This document shows, in pieces, positions 16,009-22,321 of a stretch of 64,000 nt of DNA (its first letter is position 1; each line of letters opens with the position of its first letter). The stretch is taken from contig NZ_VEWM01000057.1 in NCBI RefSeq assembly GCF_020662265.1, positions 62,001 to 126,000 of the forward strand, given 5' to 3'. Position numbers and translations under genes: made by a program. The notes beneath the pieces are model-generated. The model made no database searches. It saw nothing but the letters and a program-made list of their open reading frames with translations, and had not been told where the DNA came from. Source of the stretch: Psychrobacter sp. I-STPA6b (GTDB lineage Bacteria > Pseudomonadota > Gammaproteobacteria > Pseudomonadales > Moraxellaceae).

Positions 16009-16553
16009 TGAAAGTTAAAAGATGGTTGGGTTCGTACACAGTAACAGATTATGCAATAAACCATAGTGATAACCTTAGTTTGATAGCGATTGTTGCTGGG
16101 TTTGTATATGAAGATAATACAAGTTTTATATCAATACTTCCTACTGGAATTATGAATGAAAGATTTAGATACAATATTCAATCAAATCTCTTAGAAGTTG
16201 AACTGGATTATCTTTGCTTACACAACATTTTAAGTGTTGTTTTACTTATAAATTATAATTTAGTTAATATATTTACTAATCCCATCATCAACCAGATTAA
16301 AAATTATGAATTTTACTATGAGTATCGGGGTAAAATTATATTTCTTCAATTTCAATTTGATGACTTTTTTCGTATAGAAGAGTTTTTTGAGGAAGATATA
16401 TCTGGTACAAGTTCTGAAAAGTATAATTGCTTGATTATTCAAAGAGATGTATCTAAATATATTGTTGAGAGCTTAATGCAGATTATTAGCAAACTTTCAA
16501 TAAAGCTATCACAAGATAAAAAGAATCCTTGGGTTGAATTTATCTCTGATTGA
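16008..16553 (+). CDS. Candidate immunity protein for cassette 8
   Basis: 181 residues from ATG 16008, which shares its A with the toxin stop (TAATG). That start is preferred over the upstream GTG 15999 because of the coupling. Acidic, strand-rich, with VVLLINYNLVNIFTNPIINQ and a C-terminal helix region. No family recognised; the role is inferred from the overlap. Confidence 0.6.
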   Translation: MKVKRWLGSYTVTDYAINHSDNLSLIAIVAGFVYEDNTSFISILPTGIMNERFRYNIQSNLLEVELDYLCLHNILSVVLLINYNLVNIFTNPIINQIKNYEFYYEYRGKIIFLQFQFDDFFRIEEFFEEDISGTSSEKYNCLIIQRDVSKYIVESLMQIISKLSIKLSQDKKNPWVEFISD

Positions 16554-16685
16554 AAAACAAGAGACTAGGTTTATCCTTGGTTAACATTATGGAAGTAAAA
16601 AAGGACATAACTACGACTACATCAAACAGCTCGGCTACGATAAATTTGAACAGAGAGTATTCCAGTGGCATGGTAACAACACCAC

Positions 16686-16749
16686 CTAAGCGAGGAATTA
16701 GCAAAGTACTGCTTTGCCCGAGTGCAAGGCGAGAGTTGTTCTCGAGTGA
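16686..16749 (+). repeat. Double-hairpin element DHE-19 (site F)
   Basis: After the GNNTT codons of a YD repeat. Short stem gcaaag/ctttgc with loop tact (tail end); second hairpin gag-ttgtt-ctc. The clean site is seen at about 4735-4755. Confidence 0.85.
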
Positions 16750-16867
16750 ACTATGACTACGACACCCGCAGAAGACTGTCACAGCTTAAAGTCAACGCCT
16801 ATGACGTCTACTTTAATACTAAACGTACCCGTAACCTCATGGATAACCCCAATGTTTGGTAGTCAGC

Positions 16868-16937
16868 CTGAGCGAGGATAAGCAAAGGTCTGGGAGACAG
16901 TCGCCCCGACGCAAGACAAGAGCTGTGCTCGAGTGAA
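16868..16937 (+). repeat. Recombinant double-hairpin element DHE-20 (left site B, right site E)
   Basis: The left half is of type B (gcaaaggtctggga) and the right half of type E (gacagtcgccccgac). The crossover lies in gtctgggagac, shared by both types. The stem no longer pairs fully. Confidence 0.85.
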
Positions 16938-17085
16938 AGAACGCAGGTTTGGCAGAGTCCTGATCCTATTTTAGGCAGTTATTTGGATGGCGAAGGTAGC
17001 CAAGGTGGAGTATTTAATCTGGTTAATCTGAATTTGTATGCGTATAGTCATAATAATCCGACAACTATTGAGAAAATGAGAAATT

Positions 17086-17268
17086 ATGAACAATATATAT
17101 GCAAGTATGACTGATTGGGAAACCATCAAATCTGCCTTTACTTTAAAAACACAACAAGATACTTACGAACAAGGCATCAGGCTTTTTTATTATGCATCTT
17201 CAGGGAGATTAGGTAACGAAAGAAGCATCAATCTAGCAATAAAAATCAAAGGTATGAGCATAAGATAG
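17086..17268 (+). CDS. Short hypothetical protein, possible toxin-tip remnant
   Basis: 60 residues (ETIKSAFTLKTQQDTYEQGI, RLFYYASSGRLGNERSINLA) directly behind the NLNLYAYSHNNP end of an rhs fragment but in another frame. No motif recognised. It could be the remainder of a tip or a small immunity-type gene; coding status uncertain. Confidence 0.35.
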   Translation: MNNIYASMTDWETIKSAFTLKTQQDTYEQGIRLFYYASSGRLGNERSINLAIKIKGMSIR

Positions 17269-17270
17269 CA

Positions 17271-17375
17271 ATGATTAAATTTTTACTATTAACCATAACT
17301 GTAACTGGTTTATTTTGTAATTATTGTTTATTAGACTATATTTTTTTATGGTCAATAACAAATGTAGTGCAATGA
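17271..17375 (+). CDS. Small single-TM protein
   Basis: 34 residues (MIKFLLLTITVTGLFCNYCL then LDYIFLWSITNVVQ), one hydrophobic segment. The stop overlaps the ATG of the next gene in ATGA, suggesting translational coupling. Unrecognised. Confidence 0.4.
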   Translation: MIKFLLLTITVTGLFCNYCLLDYIFLWSITNVVQ

Positions 17376-17542
17376 GCTTCGAATTATTATACCCAATATT
17401 GTTTCTTATTTTTTTTATAGTATCTATACTCTCTATAATACTTGCTCCTAAAAAAATCATCTTAATATTTGTTTTTATTTTTTGGATAACCCAGTTTTTC
17501 TCTTTTATATTTTTACACCTGATTTGCCAATATATAATTTAA
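17372..17542 (+). CDS. Small 2-TM membrane protein
   Basis: 56 residues with two hydrophobic segments (about 4-25 and 28-54) around a short APKK loop. It starts at the ATG of an ATGA overlap with the preceding small gene. Size and layout resemble the cassette 4 membrane immunity protein, so it may be the last immunity gene of the array. No homologue recognised. Confidence 0.45.
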   Translation: MSFELLYPILFLIFFIVSILSIILAPKKIILIFVFIFWITQFFSFIFLHLICQYII

Positions 17543-17796
17543 GTTATTTAAAAATAAAAGCACTGGCTGACTAAATTTGTATGGTTGTACAGCAAACCAG
17601 CGCTATAAATACCCGTTCTAATACTGATGTAACGAAACTCCCAAACAGGTTCAATACAAAACTGGCACAAAATCCAACTCACTCGCAGTACCTGCTTTTA
17701 TAAGAGTAGTTACACCTTCACACATCTTCCATGTAACAGTACTATCTTAAATTTAACAAAGCATTAAAAACCATCAAATCCAAACAACCCTCCACC
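17543..17796. other. Intergenic boundary between toxin array and siderophore locus
   Basis: About 250 bp between convergent genes. No promoter, repeat or gene recognised. Confidence 0.5.
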
Positions 17797-19203
17797 TCAA
17801 ACCCAATACGCCCGTATCCGATTAATCTTACCCTTTAGTCCATGTTCTTCACGTAGATATGCCTTGATTGGCTTGAAATCAGCCTTACCAATCGCTCCCC
17901 AAGCACAGTCAATCTGTTTATCTTGAGCTTTGATTTGCTCAATCACCGCTTGTGCCAAGTTATCAGTCTCGCTAGTATTGATATAGATAATATTTAGCTT
18001 ATCCTGCAATACTTCAGGTAATAACATCTCATCAAAATAACTAAAGTCAGCATCATCATTAGTAATGCTAATCACAATAGGGATTACATCACTATGCCAA
18101 CGCTCTAACACCGCAGTCACAGAAGGCATTGACGTTTCATCACAGATAAGTAGTGGCTGACCGATGGTCATATTCTTGATGGTCTCTGTGTAATCATTAT
18201 CAGCATAGATAATATCACCTGCTTTGAGTGATTTTGCCCACTCACTACCCGGGCTGCCTTCATGAATATAAATATCTACTTCACCTAAATAGGCATCTGT
18301 ATTCGCCTTAAGCTGACGCAGTGTGTAATAACGTCCTTCATCACCACCTGTGGCTGTTGATTCAAGTTTTTCTCGCTGTGCCTCTGGCAGACGCTTTAAT
18401 ACTTCAAAGAATAAGATTGAGCCTTGCTTTTTGGCAGTATTAATCAGCCGTGTACCAAAAGGCAGTTGTTTAACTTTAGGCTCTAGCTGTTGCCAGACTT
18501 GCATGGGTAACTTGCGAATATTAAAGTCAATCTTTTGTTCATCACCTTTTTTATTTAATGTGGTCAATATAAAGCGGTAAGCAAATCCTGCATCATCATC
18601 TGGTAGTGTCACGTCACTTTTTAGATATAGACGTAGCATGTTTGGGGTGACAAACTGAGTATCAGTGACTGCAAAATAATGCCGTGTGGCTTTATCTGGT
18701 CGTACTTCCTCTATTTTTCCAAGTCTAATCAGTGCTTCATAATATAAATAATAAAAGCGTTCATCAATTGAGGCATCTTGGATACGAAACGGCACAAAAA
18801 CCGTTTGACTGCTTGGGTGTTGTTTGATGTTCTCTACTGATACGCTGTTATCTTTATTAATAGCCTCATTGTTATCTTGTACTGATTTTGAACTTGCTTT
18901 AAATATGGCATCATCGAGAACCACATCAGCAGGAATATATTGTATTAATAGCCCTTGTTGATAGATTTCTGCAACCACAGGTAAGGCTTGCTTATGGCTA
19001 CGCACATCAGTAAAGACTTGCAGGATATTATCCAAATCACGACGGCAGTAAGTATGGATAAAGTCGAACAGATCTGCTTTAGATAGGGCATCATCACCTG
19101 TCAGTGGTGTACGCTGCTGACCATCAAAGCTGGTAAAAAAGACTCTGTTACCAGCCTCTACTGCAAGTTTCTTAGCCTTACTAATGCTTGCTAAAATATC
19201 CAT
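17797..19203 (-). CDS. Siderophore-interacting protein (FAD-dependent ferric-siderophore reductase)
   Basis: 468 residues. The C-terminal ~270 residues fit the ViuB/SIP family: RHYFAVTDTQFVTPNMLRLY starts the FAD-binding barrel, and IYIHEGSPGSEWAKSLKAGD precedes the SIP NAD(P)H-binding part (PLLICDETSMPSVTAVLERW). Such enzymes release iron from siderophores in the cytoplasm. Typical SIPs have ~260 residues. The N-terminal ~190 residues here are an extra domain (DDALSKADLFDFIHTYCRRD), perhaps DUF2218-like. A strong site AAAGGAGG precedes ATG 19203. Last gene of a fhuD-fhuB-sip unit, 55 bp after the permease. Confidence 0.85.
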   Translation of the reverse strand: MDILASISKAKKLAVEAGNRVFFTSFDGQQRTPLTGDDALSKADLFDFIHTYCRRDLDNILQVFTDVRSHKQALPVVAEIYQQGLLIQYIPADVVLDDAIFKASSKSVQDNNEAINKDNSVSVENIKQHPSSQTVFVPFRIQDASIDERFYYLYYEALIRLGKIEEVRPDKATRHYFAVTDTQFVTPNMLRLYLKSDVTLPDDDAGFAYRFILTTLNKKGDEQKIDFNIRKLPMQVWQQLEPKVKQLPFGTRLINTAKKQGSILFFEVLKRLPEAQREKLESTATGGDEGRYYTLRQLKANTDAYLGEVDIYIHEGSPGSEWAKSLKAGDIIYADNDYTETIKNMTIGQPLLICDETSMPSVTAVLERWHSDVIPIVISITNDDADFSYFDEMLLPEVLQDKLNIIYINTSETDNLAQAVIEQIKAQDKQIDCAWGAIGKADFKPIKAYLREEHGLKGKINRIRAYWV

Positions 19204-19258
19204 TGCTTGCCTCCTTTATTAATTGTTTCTGATTACCAAATTAACTTTAATAAACCAT

Positions 19259-21220
19259 CTACCTAAACTTACGCATCATCACCAAGAAATACGCCCCACC
19301 AAGTACCGATGCCAAGATACCTGCGGGTATCTCATAAGGAAATATCGCATAACGCCCTACCCAATCCGCTACCAGCATAATCATCGCCCCAAGCAAGGCG
19401 GCTAATGGCAACTGCTTTTCTATCTGTACTGCCCCAAACGAACGAGCCAGTTGCGGTGTCATCAAACCAATAAAGCTTAAAGGCCCAACGGTGACTGTAC
19501 TAATGGTGCTGAGTACAGCGACAAATATTAATAGTCCTGCTTGCGCTGATTTAATGGGCAGTCCCAATCCACGTGCCACAGGTTCAGTTAGGCTAAGTAG
19601 CTTAATCGGCTTGATGGTGATTAAGCTGACCAGATAAGAGATAATGGCTAATGCCAGTAAGATATAAGCAATCTGTGGCAAGATATGATAAGTCGTACCT
19701 GATAACCAACTTAATATGGCTTGTAGTCTTGGGTCTTGGCTAAAGCCAATAATGACATTAAAGGCAGTGGTAAATGCACCGATGGCAATACCAATTAAGA
19801 GTAGATAGCTACTATGTACTTTGCTTGATAGCCAAAGAATAATCATCAAGGTAACAGCACTACCCAACACCCCAAATCCCAACACACCTAAAGTAGGTAG
19901 ATTAGGGATAAACATAAATGCTAGTACCATGGTAATAGACGCAGTTGAGCTAATACCGAGTACGTCAGGGCTTGCCATTGGGTTACGGGTCATCTGCTGT
20001 AAGATAACGCCTGCAATGGCTAAGATAACACCCGTTGCCGCAGCACCTAGGCTACGTCCAAAGCGAAACTGCATGATATAGTCAAGATTAAATGAGAACT
20101 GCCAACCTTGAGCGGTTTGCACAAAGACTAAAAAGTAACCAAATAAAAACACCAACGGCACAATATATAACCACCAGTCAATATCTTGGCGTTTTAATTC
20201 AATGTTATAGGCATCATCACCTGCTGGTTGTTTGCGTTGTTTCAGGATAAGCCAGATAATCAGTGGCGCACCAAGCATACCAGTAAATGTACCAGCAGGT
20301 AGTGGAAATGGCAGGGTGACATAATGGGTTAAGATGTTAATTAGGTTGTTAGTCAGCCATAGTAGTAAGCCACCAAGTAAAAACCCTAGCAAAAGACGCT
20401 GACGGATATGACGTACTTGCATGGCGTTGACCATGGTGGCAGCACCCAAGCCAACAAAGCCAATTAGTCCGACATTACTCACCACCAATGCCGTAAGGAC
20501 AGCACATAGGATAAATACGCCAATGCGTAGCCACTGCACAGGCAATCCCAGTCGGGTGGCTTGTTCATCGTCAAGTGACATCAGCATTAAGGGTTTATGC
20601 AGTAGCATTAATACTGGCAAAGCAATTAGGCTTGCGATAGTCAAGTGTTGTAGAGGTTGCCAGCGGATTTGATACAGTAAGCCACTACTCCATAGGGTTA
20701 ATCTAGCAAAATACTCAGTATCAAATAGCATGAGTACGTTAATAACGGCATTTGCTAAGATACTGACCACAAAGCCTGCTAGGATTAATACTAAGGGGTC
20801 GAGTTTGCTTGGCAGGGCAATGAGCAATACTAATCCAAGCGATAACATAGCACCAACAAAGGCGACCCAAAAGCTACCATAGATGGCTAGGCTTGGGAAA
20901 AATAGCATCGCCATAACCATGGTGACTAAAGCACCACTACCCACGGCAAGGGTACTATCAGATGCTAGGTTATTTCTCACCACTTGTTGCAGTAGGATAC
21001 TGACTACAGCAAGCAGTCCACCACAAAAAAATGCCATGCCTGATTGTGCTAATAAAATCAGCTGAGTAATCATAGCCTCAGGGCTTAGTTTACTTGGAGA
21101 TAATAAAAGCTCACTTAAAGGAAGTTGCCATTTTATTTGGATTAGATAAGCAAATGAGATAAGGGTCGCCAGTGTAAAGAATGCAACTGGTAAGCTATGT
21201 TTGAGTAGACGTGTATTCAT
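19259..21220 (-). CDS. fhuB: Double FecCD-type iron-siderophore ABC permease (FhuB-like)
   Basis: 653 residues with about 18-20 hydrophobic segments in two homologous halves. Each half shows FecCD hallmarks: LLAVVSILLQQVVRNNLASD and AIAGVILQQMTRNPMASPDV, with GLIGFVGLGAA and GPLSFIGLMTPQLAR. FhuB-type fused permeases work with one binding protein and one ATPase. The ATG overlaps the stop of the binding-protein gene (TAATG), and its ribosome site AAAGGAGG lies within that gene. The matching ATPase is at 26593, outside this operon. Confidence 0.9.
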   Translation of the reverse strand: MNTRLLKHSLPVAFFTLATLISFAYLIQIKWQLPLSELLLSPSKLSPEAMITQLILLAQSGMAFFCGGLLAVVSILLQQVVRNNLASDSTLAVGSGALVTMVMAMLFFPSLAIYGSFWVAFVGAMLSLGLVLLIALPSKLDPLVLILAGFVVSILANAVINVLMLFDTEYFARLTLWSSGLLYQIRWQPLQHLTIASLIALPVLMLLHKPLMLMSLDDEQATRLGLPVQWLRIGVFILCAVLTALVVSNVGLIGFVGLGAATMVNAMQVRHIRQRLLLGFLLGGLLLWLTNNLINILTHYVTLPFPLPAGTFTGMLGAPLIIWLILKQRKQPAGDDAYNIELKRQDIDWWLYIVPLVFLFGYFLVFVQTAQGWQFSFNLDYIMQFRFGRSLGAAATGVILAIAGVILQQMTRNPMASPDVLGISSTASITMVLAFMFIPNLPTLGVLGFGVLGSAVTLMIILWLSSKVHSSYLLLIGIAIGAFTTAFNVIIGFSQDPRLQAILSWLSGTTYHILPQIAYILLALAIISYLVSLITIKPIKLLSLTEPVARGLGLPIKSAQAGLLIFVAVLSTISTVTVGPLSFIGLMTPQLARSFGAVQIEKQLPLAALLGAMIMLVADWVGRYAIFPYEIPAGILASVLGGAYFLVMMRKFR

Positions 21221-22227
21221 TACTCGCCTCCTTTTTTGCTACTGCTGTTGCTACTATTTTGGGTGGCGTACTTATTGCTAAACTCATTTTGCTGTTGGCT
21301 GGTGACAGCTTTTTCTAGGTTTTCGGCAAAGGTGACTAAAACCTCAATCCCACCATTTGACCATACTGGGTCAATGGTATAAACACAGGCATCAGGGCGA
21401 AAAAATGGTGTATGTTGCCATAGTGGGCTATGAGCAAAGTCATATTTAACCATTTCAGGTATTGGCTCCTCAATGATTAAACAAATATCATCAGGTAATT
21501 CAAACAAAATGTGCATGGGTACGGAAGTCACACCCCAACGAGTACCACCATCAATATCAAGTATATTTAACCCCATTGTTTTAAGCGCTAAGGTGGTATG
21601 ACTATTTTTAGTTTTTATATCTAGTTGTCGGGCATCCCAAAAGCTGACCACTAAGACTTTTTTATTACCAATATGCTGACGTACTATTTTTCCTGCCTTA
21701 ATAATACGCTGTTTACTATTATCAATATAATGTTGGGCTTGCTGTGGATTATTTAGTAGCATGCCAATTTTTTGGGTGGCTTTGATAAAAGGTGTCCATG
21801 TTTTTTCTTGCCCTGCTTTGTTGTCTTCAATACCAAAATCAATATCATAAACAGGAATACTAGGATCATAGACAGCACGATTTTCTTTATAATAAAAAGT
21901 ATCTAGAATTAAATTGGGGTGCAGCTGTGCTAATAGCTCTACATTGGGTTGTCCTCGAGTACCTAAATCCACCATCTGCTTAGGTAGCTTAGGATTATCT
22001 ACCCAAGTAGGGTATTTTTTCTTATCACCAATAGCAATGGGTGGATGTGACATTGCAACCAAAGTAGCACCCACTCCCCAATCAGGTGTAAATACCTTTA
22101 GCTGCTTAGTGTTGTCTAGTTGTTCCACTTTTTGATAATGTGACCAATGTAAATAAATGCTAATGACCATAATAAATGCGATGGACAGTAGCATAACGCC
22201 CCGTTTTCTATGTTTAGCAAATTTCAT
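21220..22227 (-). CDS. Periplasmic iron-siderophore binding protein (FhuD/FecB type)
   Basis: 335 residues with an N-terminal hydrophobic segment (GVMLLSIAFIMVISIYL) that is either a signal peptide or an anchor. Family features: DLGTRGQPNVELLAQLHPNL, LILDTFYYKEN and a C-terminal VYTIDPVWSNGGIEVLVTFA. It hands ferric siderophore to the adjacent FecCD permease. First gene of the fhuD-fhuB-sip unit; a terminator hairpin lies between it and the receptor gene upstream. Confidence 0.85.
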   Translation of the reverse strand: MKFAKHRKRGVMLLSIAFIMVISIYLHWSHYQKVEQLDNTKQLKVFTPDWGVGATLVAMSHPPIAIGDKKKYPTWVDNPKLPKQMVDLGTRGQPNVELLAQLHPNLILDTFYYKENRAVYDPSIPVYDIDFGIEDNKAGQEKTWTPFIKATQKIGMLLNNPQQAQHYIDNSKQRIIKAGKIVRQHIGNKKVLVVSFWDARQLDIKTKNSHTTLALKTMGLNILDIDGGTRWGVTSVPMHILFELPDDICLIIEEPIPEMVKYDFAHSPLWQHTPFFRPDACVYTIDPVWSNGGIEVLVTFAENLEKAVTSQQQNEFSNKYATQNSSNSSSKKGGE

Positions 22228-22260
22228 AACAAACTATCCAGATGCCAATAAAAGCTGCAT

Positions 22261-22297
22261 AAAAAAGGCAAATAGAACCGTTCTATTTGCCTTTTTT
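22261..22297 (-). terminator. Hairpin terminator behind the TonB-dependent receptor gene
   Basis: Inverted repeat aaaaaaggcaaatagaa / ttctatttgccttttttac with A and T runs on both sides. It lies 25 bp past the receptor stop and 34 bp before the binding-protein start, so the downstream operon depends on read-through or its own promoter. Confidence 0.8.
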
Positions 22298-22321
22298 ACT
22301 TTATCTACATGTATTTAATAC

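Larger units (their letters stand above)
16590..17085 (+). pseudogene. Scrambled rhs fragments (cassette 9 carrier)
   Basis: Three rhs pieces are joined: a YD repeat (KGHNYDYIKQLGYDKFEQ) up to a hairpin element at 16686, more YD repeat to about 16855, then a recombinant hairpin element (16868-16937) leading from the SQP site straight to the core end (QVWQSPDPILGSYLDG) and NLNLYAYSHNNP, where rhs sequence ends near 17060. No continuous frame. Confidence 0.8.

Noticed and set aside
2421..16937. Regularly recurring hairpin repeats as a CRISPR array
   Set aside because: Spacing is irregular, the intervals are homologous rhs sequence rather than unique spacers, and no cas gene is in the window.
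1..17542. Prophage or integrative element carrying the toxin array
   Set aside because: No integrase, phage structural gene, tRNA or attachment-site pair was seen; only an IS1 element and small repeats are present.
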